Below the pieces are notes generated by a model that was given only the letters and a program-made list of their open reading frames with translations, was not told the origin of the DNA and ran no database searches. The translations under genes were made by a program, and so were the position numbers. This document shows positions 13,001-23,379 of a DNA stretch of 64,000 bases, piece after piece. How positions within the stretch are numbered: position 1 is the stretch's first letter; each line of letters begins with the position of its first letter. Origin of the DNA: Cladocopium goreaui (lineage: Eukaryota; Sar; Dinophyceae; Suessiales; Symbiodiniaceae); the NCBI GenBank assembly GCA_947184155.2, contig CAMXCT020006643.1:104020-168019 (forward strand), in the 5' to 3' direction.

Positions 13001-16000
13001 GCTGGTATTTCACACGTTTGGCCAAGCAGGAAACCATTCCAGAACCCTTCCCAAAGATAAATACCTCCAGGGGTAGGTAGGCAGGTACAACCCAATGCTC
13101 AGCTAAAACTGGTTCCATCTTTTGTTCTTCTACAAGTAGACGAATGCCTGTGCAACAAATGAACAAGTGAAAGTTACCTAAGCATGCAAATGTTCTAAAA
13201 TGGTTTCCCCTTGCAGTAGCTGGTATTTCACGCGTTTGGCCAAGCAGGAAACCATTCCAGAACCCAATGCTAATGAATTTCAGTGATAATCAAGTCAGCT
13301 AAAACTCTTTCTGCCATCTTTTGTTCTTCTACAAGTAGACGAATGCCTGTGCAACAAATGAACAAATGACAGTTACCTAAGCATGCAAATGTTCTAAAAT
13401 GGTTTCCCCTTGCAGTAGCTGGTATTTCACACGTTTGGCCAAGCAGGAAACCATTCCAGAACCCTTCCGAAAGATAAATACCTCCAGGGGTAGGTCGGCA
13501 GGTACAACCCAATGCTAATGAATTTCAGTGACAATCAAGTCAGCTAAAACTGTTTCTGCCATCTTTTGTCCTTCTACAAGTAGACGAATGCCTGTGCAAC
13601 AAATGAACAAATGAAAGTTACCTAAGCATGCACATGTTCTAAAATGGTTTCCCCTTGCAGTAGCTGGTATTTCACACGTTTGGCCAAGCAGGAAACCATT
13701 CCAGAACCCTTCCCAAAGATAAAAACTTCCAGGGGTAGGTAGGCAGGTGCACCCCAATGCTAATGAATTTCAGTGACAATCAAGTCAGCTAAAACTGTTT
13801 CTGCCATCTTTTGTTCTTCTACAAGTAGACGAATGCCTGTGCAACAAATGAACAAATGACAGTTACGTAAGCATGCAAATGTTCTAAAATGGTTTCCCCT
13901 TGCAGTAGCTGGTATTTCACACGTTTGGCCAAGCAGGAAACCATTCCAGAACCCTTCCCAAAGATAAATACCTCCAGGGGTAGGTAGGCAGGTACAACCC
14001 AATGCTAATGAATTTCAGTGATAATCAAGTCAGCTAAAACTGTTTCTGCCATCTTTTGTTCTTCTACAAGTAGAAGAATGCCTCTGCAACAAATGAACAA
14101 ATGAAAGTTACCTAAGCATGCAAATGTTCTAAAATGGTTTCCCCTTGCAGTAGCTGGTATTTCACGCGTTTGGCCAAGCAGGAAACCATTCCAGAACCCT
14201 TCCCAAAGATAAAACGCCAAGGTGCATTGTCTAGGGTGACATCTCTGTGCCATAGCTACCCAGCCCCCGCAAATATCCCAAAAGAACAAGTGTCCAGTCA
14301 GTGGTGTCCTGATGAAGGTAGGCAAACTTACCATTTTTTTAAGTGACAGCTGGACAGCTGCTTGCTGACTCCGCATGTGGTGATTTGTTCCTTGTTTTTC
14401 TCCTTTGACGCAAAAACACTACTGTTTTGAAAACACTGCATGTAGGAGTTTGCTGTTTTATTGAAAATTTATTTGGTTGGACATGTCTGCATAAATTAAA
14501 CAAACAGTCGCACGGGAAATGGAACGAGTCCACAACTAAATTCGTTTGAAAAGGGGTGACTTAGGGGACATTCTGAAAGCATTTGGGTTCGGGTGTACCT
14601 TAATGGTTTGGCAAGAAAGGAAGCAAAGAGCGCAGGCAAAAACCTGGTTCCATAGGTAGTAAGTGATACGACCATCTGTGGCCGGGCCGCCACCCATTGA
14701 AAAATGTTGTGGAGTATCATGGAGTGCTCTTTGCATTTTTTTTTTGATTCGCCTCATGTTGATCTATTTTTTGGGGGCGCAGATTTCCTCATCGTTTTTT
14801 TCCTGAAATGCGATGGTTTCAACAGGGATTTTTTTAATGTTTTTTAATTTTTTTTTAAGGGTGGAAGATACCATTTTAGAACCCATTTTAGAACCCAAAA
14901 ACGGAATAGCGGCCAAGAATTTTAGGTTCTAAGACCCCCCTTGTAGATTCCATTTTAGAACCCATATTTGGGTTCTAAAATGGTCCTCAAGGGGGTTCGA
15001 AGCAACTTGAGAGGATGGAAAATTCACACTTCTTGTCTACAGAAAACTCACCACCTGAGAAAACGATAAGAGTAAACAAACGATAACGTGATTTTGAAAA
15101 TTTAGAAGAATACGGGGTTTTATGCAACCCCAAATGTTATTTTTCTACGTCCAGGCTTTTTACAAAAATCCGGCCGTCATGTATGGATGGCAGATTATTT
15201 ACTTTGTTTTTGGCGCTGTGACACAAAGGTAATGCATTTCATAAATGACAAATAGCAGTGTTCAATGGTATTTGCTGCCATTTTGAACAGCAAGGCGTTT
15301 GTAAATGGGAGCTCGGAGATTGAAACAGCATGTGCCCGTCCTCGCGTCACATCTTCTTGAGGGGGGATTCTGGCATCAAGGCATTTTATACTGGTGTTTG
15401 TTGCAGCTCTCAAATATTAACCTTATAATCGTTATAATGTCATTAAATAAACATAAATTCGCCAAAACAATGTAATTTTGATATTTTCAGTTTTGGACAC
15501 GTTGGCATTTCATTAATAAGAACCTTATGCATTTTATAGTGCTGAAATGTGGTTTTCTTAGGGCAACCCATTTTATAAATGCCTAAAAACGCATATTGTT
15601 TTATGAAATGCTCGGGTAGGGGCGGGTACCCATCAAGCAACGGGGATGATTTAACCCTACCAAATTGATCCAAATTGGATTTAAAGATGAACATTGGTTT
15701 AGCCCAATTAGATTCAATTGGGATTTAACCAACATTCACATTAAATATGGTACAGTAGTTTTCTAAAATGGAGGACCCACAATCATTCACGTTAATTGGT
15801 GGATTTTTGGTCACTTTTGTGAGGAAACTGCCGCGTATTGCTCTTGGGAACAGATCAATTGGGTTCCCCGGGCATCTTAATTAAACTTTCGAAAAACAAT
15901 GACAAACCCATCAGATCAATTTTTTTGGATTTTCCGAATGAGTTTTAGCATGTCCTAACCACGACGAATGGTGAGGAACCCTGCCTAAAGGGGTATTGTC

Positions 16001-19000
16001 ATGTGCCAATTTTAGTAATCCATGGGCTAGTGATTTTCATAGAACATCGGGTACCCCAAATCCAGTGGTTGTTCATCAATTTTCACAGTAAAATTGCCAT
16101 TTCGGGATGCCCCGCATTTTTGGACAAACCCAAATATATCCAAATATCATAATGTTGGCAATAGATCTTATGAAATGCACCAACTCGTTCCAATTATTTT
16201 GGTGCTTAACCCCCCATATTTCCCCACTATATCCGCACTGTGGCCGAGCGAACCACCCAGCACTGAGGGAGTTTCGTTCTGGGGCTTTCCAGCTGAACCC
16301 CCCATTCGTGGATGACTTGGTGATTCCCATGGTGCAGAAGCGCCTCAACAGAGGAGGTGAGGAGATGTGTACAGCTGGTATTTGAATGTATTTGTTGGTC
16401 ATTTGAGGATTCTCAGGCATCAATATTACGTGTTATTATTCTGGCAATATCATGCTATCTGCTATCTGCTATAAATATATTGAGACCGTGAGAGGTTTTT
16501 TTTAGTATCTCAAGGGCTGGGGCATTGGGGCATGTTGTCCATTTTGTTATGTTGTGGGCAGCTCGGGCTGTGGCATTGGACACCAACGGATGCCTTACAT
16601 ATGGCGACCCCATTTAAGACCTCATAGATGATGCTTACCAGTGGAAATCACTCCCATATGGCCATCATCTTAAATCTGGTTTAGGACATATGAGAATTTT
16701 CCCAGATTTTGTGTGATTTTTGTTTGGTAGCTCTTTGCGCCGGCTCACCTTGTGGCCGGCATACCGCCATGGGCCGCCAAGGCTCGAGGATTGCCTGGTG
16801 GCAGCAGAAGCTGCGAAGTCAGCACTGACCTTTGTGGTAGTTGTTTGTGCTTCCCGGCTTCAACTTGTGGGAAAAACTTGCACCCTTTAAGGATGGTAAG
16901 ATTCAGTACAGGAAATGACATGACGAGGCATGAACTTTGGTGTAGCGAGATGGGGTGACAAGCTATCACATTTAATGGGTATGATTCCAAGCCATGACCC
17001 TGGTCAAATTATAACGACGTTACCCGACGCCACCTCCGAATTAGGACCTGGCTTTTGGAAATCTGCTTTGTGTGTCATTTTGTGCAAGCCTGCTTTGTGT
17101 AGGGACAAATGCAGCTTCCAGGCTCCATCCATGCACTCGAAAGAGTGGTTGCAGTCGGTGGTTTGCAATAGTGCATTGATTTGGTTTCATGGTTTAACAG
17201 CAGCTTGGCAGCTTCTTCAATAACAGGAGACATAACAAGCGTGGTAGACAGCTGGTTGTTGGGGTGATTGCAGTGAGCTCTTCTGTGACTTGTTAGGACT
17301 GACACTGCTGCAGTTCTGAAGGGTGAAGCAGTGTCAAGAGAAGAATTTCTAATCGCCTATGTTTTTGAGCTTTTTGGGACTGAAGTGACCAAAAAACATA
17401 GGTGGTTTGAAATTGGAGGTCATAGCTTATTTTTTTTGGTGGCCTCTATAGCTTCATTCCAAGAACAGCAGAAGGAATCGAATTCAAGCAAGTTGGCTTA
17501 AGAGTCTGCAGTGCTACCATCTGAGCTATAGAGGCTCTGGCTAAAGTAACAGAGATGAAAAATAAAACCAAGGAGAACGTAGTGCTGTGGCCAGGACTTA
17601 AGTGTTTGCCTTCTTTCGGACCCCAGGCAACACAACGAACGGCTTGACCCGCTAAAAGGCACCGTAAGGCTCACCCGTTCTGCCGGGGGAGCAATGTCTC
17701 GTGCGGGGTCTTGAGTTCAATTTCTTCTGCTCTTCTTGGAATTAAGCTACAGAGGCCGTCCCCCCCAAAAAAAGCTATGATTTCAAATTTCAAACCAACT
17801 ATGGTTTTTGGTCACTTCAGCCCCAAAAAGTTCGAAAACATAGGCGATTGGAAATTCTCGTAACACCGCTTCACCCTTCAGAACTGCAGCTGTGTCATTC
17901 CTAACAAGTCACAGAAGAGCTCATTGCAATCGCCCCAACAAGCAGCTGTCTACCACGCTTGTTGTGTCTCCTGTTATTGAAGAAGCTGCCAAGCTGCTGT
18001 TAAACCATGAAACCAAATCAATGCGCTATTGCAAACCACCGACTGCAACCGCTCTTTTGGGTGCATGGATGGAGCCTGAAAGCTGCATTTGGTCACGACG
18101 TCAGCTGTTAATTTCGCAATTTCCCAACGTCAAACTATGTCACTTCGGAAAAACGAAATTAGACTCAACTACCGCCAATTATTCTATTTTGGGCAGATGA
18201 CTGGGTCCCTATGGAAGATTCTGGAAGTGTGGAGATGGAAGAGTAACCCCTTCAAAGAATTGAAATGCTGTATGATATATATATTATATTATATGTGTGT
18301 GTGGAACGGGTAAAAACGATTTTCAGTCACTTTGGGTGCCATGTTGTATTTTGTTCTGCTAACTGTCAAGCATTCGCACAACTTGGTGCAATTCAGCCCT
18401 CCCTCCCACTGCGAAGAAAGCGGAAAGCTCACTGGATAAATTGCAAGCCCAAAAGGTGCCAAAGTGAATCCTGTGTGAATTCCACATCAATGCTTCGAAA
18501 TAGGCCCAATTGGAGCTTGCCCTAGTGCTATCGCTTGTTGTTCAGTCATGCATCCAAATATTTTCAAACCGTACTGGCATGATCTGGTATGAATGGCTTG
18601 CAGATGACTGGTGTGGCCATCCTCTTCCAGCCCATGATATGCACTCCGGTAACTTCGCAGTGAACTACGGGAAATCAAAATTTTGCAATACTAAGTGCGC
18701 CATTTTCCATAGCTAGTGCAAGATATTCCCGTACTATCCGCTCCCAGTAGCACCGTGGAGACGTTGCCAGACGTTTCCCTGCTTCCAGCATAGGCCAATG
18801 CCGGCAGCCGCTCTGGGAAAGCTGCTTTGGAGGCCATAGGTGCAAGCCGCTTGGGCGAATGGAGACCCTGACTGACTACTGGTATGGGTCGCAAAGTTGA
18901 GAGCTTGAACTGCCTAAAGGGGAGCCTATCCTAGAAGATAGCATGACTGTAGGGAGGCGCCTGGGTATTTGATAATCTCCGTTTGTGAGGTGTGTCTGAC

Positions 19001-19690
19001 ATGTCTTCTCAACCCATTTGATGTTATTCCAAAATGGCTGACAGCAAGCCGACTTGGGGGACACATGGCATATTTGATCACTTCGCTTTGGTTTAATCCC
19101 ATCCCACTATATCTAAATTAATTCCTTTCAACGGGGTTGCGAAAATAACCAGCTCCGGGCTTGTTTGGGGGTAATCTTGCTCGAGCTGAGTGATGTTTTC
19201 TTTTGAAACTTGGAACCAGCCAGTCATGATATGGCATGCACTTCTAACCAACAGAAACTAAGTAGAGCCAGCCTGGCTGGAACCCGTGAAGACCACTGTC
19301 CCTGACCAAGCGGCTGACTTTGAGGTCGCTTCTTGCGAGCGCAGGCGCCGGGTCGGTGCTACGATCGATGGCACATCAGCGTCTTGCAAAAGTTGTTTGT
19401 TCAGCAGGTGAGAGTTGACCAAGAAAGCTCGTTGCGGCGAGAAATCCACCATTAATATCCTTTGATCATATGTATGCGTATTCGATTATTATCACCTTGA
19501 GCCCTTTGGCTTCTCCAAGGAATTCAGGACCCCCCAAAGCACGTGGGTCCGGACCACGCTTCATCTGGCAGGTGACTTGCCCCAGAAACACGCACGAGTA
19601 CGTTGACGGCGAGCAGCACCTTGACACGCCTTTTGGAGGGTTGGAAGACGGCGAGCTGTTCTGGAAAACTTTGTCATTCTGTCTATGTTG
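3959..19690 (+). CDS. PCIF1-like N6-adenosine methyltransferase family gene (multi-exon span)
   Basis: Dispersed exons together give the signature of the PCIF1 domain, a SAM-dependent methyltransferase family. In animals PCIF1 makes cap-adjacent m6Am; dinoflagellates carry many PCIF1-domain genes of unknown target. Order seen: helical N-terminal exons (3959, 4416-4593, about 5250-5364), VFEALRETFG plus FECFAS (6044-6114), APFGSLGSFF (11270-11305), the catalytic-type NPPF motif (16296-16307), ALTFVVVV (about 16789-16866), a WLEPV exon (19265-19407) and HEYVDGEQH (about 19571). The exon expected between FECFAS and FGS (normally PLN...Y.S.F.D.D) was not found, nor was the initiator exon. The gene may therefore be intact with undetected exons, or broken. 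Family assignment is firm; exon ends are approximate. Confidence 0.75.
4416..4593 (+). CDS. PCIF1-like gene, exon with LPTGGHATVVQQGKEA block
   Basis: Acceptor gtttcag precedes 4416 and donor gtttgt follows 4593, splitting after DTW. The frame reads DLPSRNLQLIRRKAKALPEK and then a GGHATVVQQGKEAAILGRKF-type segment. The stretch is open throughout, rich in charged and aliphatic residues, and unlike the AT-rich flanks. I take it as the N-terminal accessory region of the PCIF1-like protein. Confidence 0.6.
5250..5364 (+). CDS. PCIF1-like gene, exon with HLRKLWRLF helix
   Basis: The frame includes SSWHLRKLWRLFRGPEEAF followed by SDAAFCCLLRLGG and a GT donor at 5365. The pattern (aromatic and leucine helix, F..A.F.LL.R, glycines) fits the segment just before the VFEAL block in PCIF1-domain proteins. 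The 5' boundary is approximate; several AG dinucleotides lie between 5240 and 5265. Confidence 0.55.
6044..6114 (+). CDS. PCIF1-like gene, VFEALRETFG/FECFAS exon
   Basis: The exon lies between acceptor cttccag and donor gtgtct. The frame GACTSEVFEALRETFGCRFE plus CFAS matches the strongly conserved start of the PCIF1 methyltransferase core (eVF..L...FG..FECFASPLN). The exon ends inside the final Ser codon, so PLN must come from a further exon I could not locate. Confidence 0.75.
7027..8461. mobile_element. Possible 1.4-kb inverted-end element in a PCIF1-gene intron
   Basis: Two 17-bp motifs, CCTATAAAAACGTAGGA (7027) and CCTACAAATTCGTAGGA (8445), match at 14 of 17 bases and are each near-palindromic. 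Just inside each lies an AAACCCGGGGTTTT palindrome (about 7074 and 8373). This mirror-image arrangement suggests inverted ends of an insertion. No coding frame worth naming lies between, and I found no clear target duplication. Confidence 0.25.
9512..11095 (+). pseudogene. Decayed 3' end of a LINE-type (non-LTR) retrotransposon
   Basis: One frame runs from 9512 through stops at 9770 and 9983 and shows a CAYGEAIDSREHRLLHC zinc-knuckle-like block (about 9780-9830). An RNase H-like VHRLTDGS stretch follows (about 10050). A second open part (10449-10748) carries GISWIELAMSWMLY and a IIDNLEALLQ segment typical of the C-terminal tail of dinoflagellate LINE polyproteins. In-frame stops at 9770, 9983 and near 10177, and frame changes near 10300 and 10740, show it is dead. 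The reverse transcriptase core is absent, as expected for a 5'-truncated insertion. Family assignment rests on my recall of these tails. Confidence 0.6.
11270..11305 (+). CDS. PCIF1-like gene, FGSLGSFF exon
   Basis: After the acceptor-like gtccgag, the frame reads APFGSLGSFFLQ. FGS.GSFF is a PCIF1-core landmark placed between FECFASPLN and NPPF, and the order here agrees. A larger open frame through the same DNA (11176-11439) is in another phase. No GT donor is evident right after the motif, so the 3' end is uncertain. Confidence 0.55.
11874..12000. repeat. Degenerate GGACATGAAA/AAATGAA minisatellite
   Basis: Short units of the type gaaaggacatgaa and gaaaggaaatgaa recur about every 18-19 bases. 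An open frame across it on the - strand is a repeat artefact. Confidence 0.7.
12112..12156. repeat. Long imperfect palindrome with TTCTAGAATGAAAA arms
   Basis: GGAGGGTTCTAGAATGAAAA is followed at once by TTTTCATTGTAGAACCTCC. The two arms pair over about 20 bases with one mismatch and one extra G. In RNA or single-stranded DNA this would form a stable hairpin. Confidence 0.75.
12840..14215. repeat. Tandem array, about 6 units of 245 bp, each with a hairpin
   Basis: The marker ttctaaaatggtttcc recurs at about 12975, 13193, 13392, 13637, 13882 and 14127. The last four intervals are exactly 245 bp; the second unit has a deletion. In every unit GTTCTAAAATGGTTTCC is followed about 35 bases later by GGAAACCATTCCAGAAC, which pairs with it at 15 of 17 positions. 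The 80-residue - strand frames at 245-bp spacing are by-products of the repeat; 245 is not a multiple of three. Confidence 0.9.
14876..14984. repeat. Cluster of CCATTTTAGAACCC motifs with a perfect hairpin
   Basis: CCATTTTAGAACCC (14950-14963), a six-base loop, and GGGTTCTAAAATGG (14970-14983) form a perfect 14-bp hairpin. Two more direct copies lie just upstream at about 14877-14905. The arm shares GGTTCTAAAATGG with the 245-bp array units. Confidence 0.85.
16261..16356 (+). CDS. PCIF1-like gene, catalytic NPPF exon
   Basis: Acceptor accacccag and donor gtgagg bound the exon. It encodes LREFRSGAFQLNPPFVDDLV followed by IPMVQKRLNRG. NPPF (16296-16307) is the catalytic signature of PCIF1-type N6-adenine methyltransferases, and G.F..NPPF...I...V...L is the family context. 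The key residues are intact, so activity is not excluded. Confidence 0.8.
16789..16866 (+). CDS. PCIF1-like gene, ALTFVVVV beta-strand exon
   Basis: The frame DCLVAAEAAKSALTFVVVV corresponds to the helix-strand after NPPF (L..A.....LSF.V..P in animal PCIF1). The exon probably starts at the AG before 16789 and ends at a GT near 16867. The boundaries are my choice among several AG/GT pairs. Confidence 0.55.
17107..18090. mobile_element. Fold-back element: 382-bp inverted arms around a 220-bp core
   Basis: The left arm (17107-17488) is closely matched in reverse complement by the right arm (17709-18090). For example, gtttaacagcagcttggcag on the left corresponds to ctgccaagctgctgttaaac on the right. 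Both arms contain the same roughly 60-residue reading frame, antiparallel, so that frame is not independent evidence of a gene. The whole unit could form a hairpin of almost 400 bp. No target duplication was identified. Confidence 0.85.
17442..17535 (-). other. tRNA-Lys(CTT)-like segment, degenerate
   Basis: Read on the - strand it starts GCCTCTATAGCTCAGATGG, with a box A-like TAGCTCAGATGGTAG. An ACTCTTAA anticodon-loop-like stretch follows (CTT, Lys), then box B-like GAATTCGATTCC, and it ends in AGCTATAGAGGC. The ends pair as an acceptor stem. The D-stem lacks two bases and the anticodon and T stems pair poorly, so it is a relic or SINE-type head, not a working tRNA. Box B lies inside the left arm of the fold-back element. 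Confidence 0.4.
19265..19407 (+). CDS. PCIF1-like gene, WLEPV exon
   Basis: The frame EPAWLEPVKTTVPDQAADFE ends at a strong donor (cagcag followed by gtgaga). Position after ALTFVVVV and before HEYVDG agrees with the P.W segment of PCIF1 proteins. The start is tentative because a TAA lies just upstream in frame and the acceptor is ambiguous. Confidence 0.4.
19571..19690 (+). CDS. PCIF1-like gene, C-terminal HEYVDGEQH exon
   Basis: The frame reads NTHEYVDGEQHLDTPFGG and then LEDGELFWKTLSF. The HeY..G.QH motif followed by a Y/F-rich helix is the usual end of the PCIF1 methyltransferase domain. The stop codon is not placed with confidence; the open frame runs to 19802. Confidence 0.55.
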
Positions 19691-19699
19691 GATGGGGCT

Positions 19700-21860
19700 A
19701 TTTTCTTGTTTTCAAGTGTATAGAAGGAAAAGAGACGAATTTCCAATGTTCCATTTGAGAACTACGGTGTTTCTCACCCCAAAATCGGCGGTTTCATGGT
19801 AGAACTATGAAACAATAAGTAAAATAATCGCATGTTGTATATAGTTTGTCTGGTGGCCCTATTCTTGGACCATACCCTGTGGGACATCCAAGGCACGTCA
19901 ACAAGATGATCCGCGGATCACCCTGTGAAAGCGGCATTTTCATCCTGCAGAGCAGGTGCGGTTTGCGAAGGATATAGCTAGCCTCGGGTAATCAAACATA
20001 GCTGTGGAAGAATGAAGAAAACAAATTTAGTTCAATGATTTACCATTTATCTATTTAACAATGGTGACTATCCATGATTTTCCATAGCGGTAGTGCGACA
20101 ATGGTTTGGTTTAGTAGGGTTTCAGTAGAGCTTGGTTTTGGTAGTCCCATCTCCAAAGCACAAAGTCGATTAAAGCTAGCTTTTCCAAACCGTGAATGTG
20201 CATATCCAGTCACCTGCACTAGGGTTCTTTTCGGTAAATCATAGCGACAGCACCACAAAGCTCATGGCAAATTACGGTGAACAAGGGGAGTATAGGGGAG
20301 TAATCTCAAAAAACCCTTGCTTCACAAGTATCTTCCATTAAAGGAAATATCTAGGTTTCCAGTGATGTTAGTTGCTCCAGAGGAAATGGATTAAGTCTGC
20401 CCATTTGAGTAACAATTATAATTTCCCGACCCTCGTCTGGAAACATTTGGTTAACTTTGGATGAATGTTAATTCTGGTAAATTGTTCTTGTAGAGGGGGT
20501 GACAGCCGAAAAGTGACAAATCTACTGTTAAAATGGTCCCAGCTGGGACCTCAGGAGGGCAGCAAAGACCAATGCAGCGACGGAGGAAAAGATGCAGAGG
20601 ACGAGATGCAAACAGGGGGGTTCAGATGCCATTTTGGCGCAGAGTTATGAGCCCAACAGCACGGGGAATATGGTTTTTCAACAGCAACACCAGGGCAAAC
20701 AGAACAAAACCAAAATAAAAAAACAACAAAAACAACAAGAAAACAATAAACAAAAATTGGGAAGCATGCATTTTTTTGTGTTTTCTGGTTCCTTTTTGTT
20801 TTTGCTGCTGATTCTTTCCTGTTGTTTTGTTTTTCTAGTGAATCTGTTTGTGATTATGTTTTTGTTTTTCTTTTGCAAAAATAAACTTTCTTTGTTCAAG
20901 CCGATGTCATAAGCACAGCGTTTGTTCTTGTCCAAAAAATCTAGATGCATTAAAATGGCTACAAGATGACACAAAAAAATCGCATCGTTATATAGCTTTA
21001 TGTGTTACCAAGAATTCCGGGTATTTCGAATGAATCTGGCAAGTAAGGTGTGGCCACCAATGGAGTTGTGCACCCCTCTTCTCTCAACCAAACTAGTGGA
21101 TGATAATGGCTGGTTCCAGGCGCAAACGGACACTGAAAACAGTGTCACCCGCTCTGTATTTTCCACTTTGATGCTTCGGGTGATGGCCACCAACAATCCA
21201 CACCCAGAAATTGGCCGGCAGATATGGCATGAAGAGGGTGTCATGAAGAAACATGCCAATCACGATCAATTAATTTTGATATTACAAGTAAATCCCGCGC
21301 AACGCGGGTGGCGGAAGTTTCCAGGTTTAAGGACTGTGACGCTATAGGATCCATAGACAAGGTTTGCCTATAGGAGCTGCCGCAGACTTCCATGCTGTTT
21401 CCACGGCTTCTCACCTCTTGTCGCAACTCTTCCAACCACGTCCCAACTCTTCCAACGATTTCTCACCTCCTGTCAAGTCTTCTCAACGACCTTCATCTCT
21501 GTGCACATCTTGACTCTCCTCAACTCTCCGTTCATCTCTCTCGTCTCAACTCCTTTGAACTCGTGTTGGCTCACCTCACCTGAGTTCCACTTTATGTTCC
21601 ACTTGTCCAATTTTTCTCAGCCCGGTTGAAGTGACACAAGTGCACATTTTCTTTTTTCAGCCCAGGCGACCTGCCTTTCCATTCGGTCGATCCGTTTGAC
21701 TCGCTCAAGTTGCGTTCAGCTTATTTCAAGGAAACTTTACCTTCGGGGAAACTATCCGTCTTCGATTTTCTAAATCAGTCTCTGCGACACAATCACTGTT
21801 GCAACTTTCGCTTGTTTTACCTTTGAATTCTACTGGACTGTCACCTATTGGCCCAACGTG
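19700..21860. other. No gene supported; A-rich/T-rich tract and CT-rich stretch
   Basis: An A-rich stretch (about 20690-20760, aacaaaaac-type units) is followed by a T-rich stretch (20770-20885). GGTCCCAGCTGGGACC at 20535-20550 is a perfect 16-bp palindrome. A pyrimidine-rich CTC/TCAAC stretch occupies 21400-21590. Frames of 60-115 codons exist but show no family features or splice context. Confidence 0.5.
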
Positions 21861-23372
21861 CACCAGTTCCAATGCACAAAGTACCTCAACACACGCAAAC
21901 TACCATAGGATTGCATCACACTACAATAGAACACATCGCTTTGATGCACCGGTTCCAGTGCACAAAGCGTTTCAACACATGCAAATTAAGTACCATAGCA
22001 CAGCGTCAGCAAAGAAGAGCAAAAGCCACCTGGAACCCTCAGTTACACTGCGCGCGCAGTTCGAGACAGATTCCACGGTAAAGTGGCGACGCCTATAGCC
22101 TGTCGCGCACTCGAGCCAACTTTTCTCCGCAGCGGAACCTCCTTTACCCGAAAAAACACCATGTTTGGCCGTTTAGCGCACATCCTAACATTCAAATCGT
22201 ATCTTGGATGTCACTGTTCCAATGCCATCTAAGCAGCAGTGAGTTTCAAAACACAATCAGAATTGCAGCACAGCACTGCAGAACAAGTACCCTTCGAGAA
22301 GGCTTGACGCAGCCATTCCACTGCGATCTGCACAGAGCGAATTGCTAAACACAATATCAATAGCAGTAGCACAGCATCAGCAATAAAGAGAAAAAGTCAC
22401 CTGGAACCTTCAGCTACATTGCGCGTGCAGTTCGAGACAGATTCCACGGTATAAAGTGGCGACGCTCAACCCCGTCGCGCACGCGAGCCAACTTTTCTGT
22501 GCAACGGAGCCTCTGTTAACCTGAAAAAACACAATGTTTCGGACGAATCCTAACATTCAAATCGCACCCATGATGTAGCAGTTCCAATGCGATCTAAGCA
22601 ACAGTGAGTTGCAAAACACAATCAGGCTTGCAACACAGCACTGCGGAACAAGTACCCTTCGAGAAGGCTTGACGCAGCCATTCCACTGCGATCTGCACAG
22701 AGCGAATTGCTAAACACAATAGCAGTAGCACAGCATCAGCAATAAAGAGAAAAAGTCACCTGGAACCTTCAGCTACATTGCGCGCGCAGTTCGAGACAGA
22801 TTCCACGGTATAAAGTGGCGACGCTTAACCCCGTCGCGCACGCGAGCCAACTTTTCTGTGCAACGGAGCTTCTGTTAACCTGAAAAAACACAATGTTTCG
22901 GACGAATCCTAACATTCAAATCGCACCCATGATGTAGCAGTTCCAATGCGATCTAAGCAACAGTGAGTTGCAAAACACAATCAGGCTTGCAACACAGCAC
23001 TGCGGAACAAGTACCCTTCGAGAAGGCTTGACGCAGCCATTCCACTCCGATCTGCACAGAGCGAATTGTTAAACACAATAGCAGTAGCACAGCATCAGCA
23101 ATAAAGAGAAAAAGTCACCTGGAACCTTCAGCTACATTGCGCGCGCAGTTCGAGACAGATTCCACGGTATAAAGTGGCGACGCTTACTCCCGTCGCGCAC
23201 GCGAGCCAACTTTTCTGTGCAACGGAACCTCTGTTAACCTGAAAAAACACAATGTTTCGGACGAATCCAAACATTCAAATCGCATCCATGATGTAGCAGT
23301 TCCAATGCGATCTAAGCAACAGTGAGTTGCAAAACACAATCAGGCTTGCAACACAGCACTGCGGAACAAATA
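21860..23372. repeat. Tandem array, 359-bp unit, about 4 copies
   Basis: The marker ccacggtataaagtggcgac recurs with ggt at 22448, 22807 and 23166, exactly 359 bp apart. An earlier diverged copy (without the TAT) sits at 22077. Each unit includes a short CCTTCGAGAAGG palindrome, the phrase cgcacgcgagccaacttttc, and gtcacctggaacc. No RNA gene or ORF is evident. The last unit breaks off near 23372. Confidence 0.9.
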
Positions 23373-23379
23373 CCCTACT

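Noticed and set aside
12840-14215. CRISPR-like regular repeats
   Set aside because: Units are 245 bp of nearly uniform similarity with no unique spacers, and the genome is eukaryotic.
13270-14376. Four near-identical 80-codon - strand frames that look like a gene family
   Set aside because: They repeat at 245 bp with the satellite unit; the conserved part is the hairpin. No start or splice context supports translation.
17075-18200. A 60-100 codon frame present in both arms of the fold-back element
   Set aside because: The two copies are reverse complements of each other by virtue of the inverted repeat, so duplication gives no extra support for coding.
20535-20550. Perfect palindrome GGTCCCAGCTGGGACC as a regulatory site
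   Set aside because: A single 16-bp palindrome without partner copies or a nearby supported gene start; kept only as a note.
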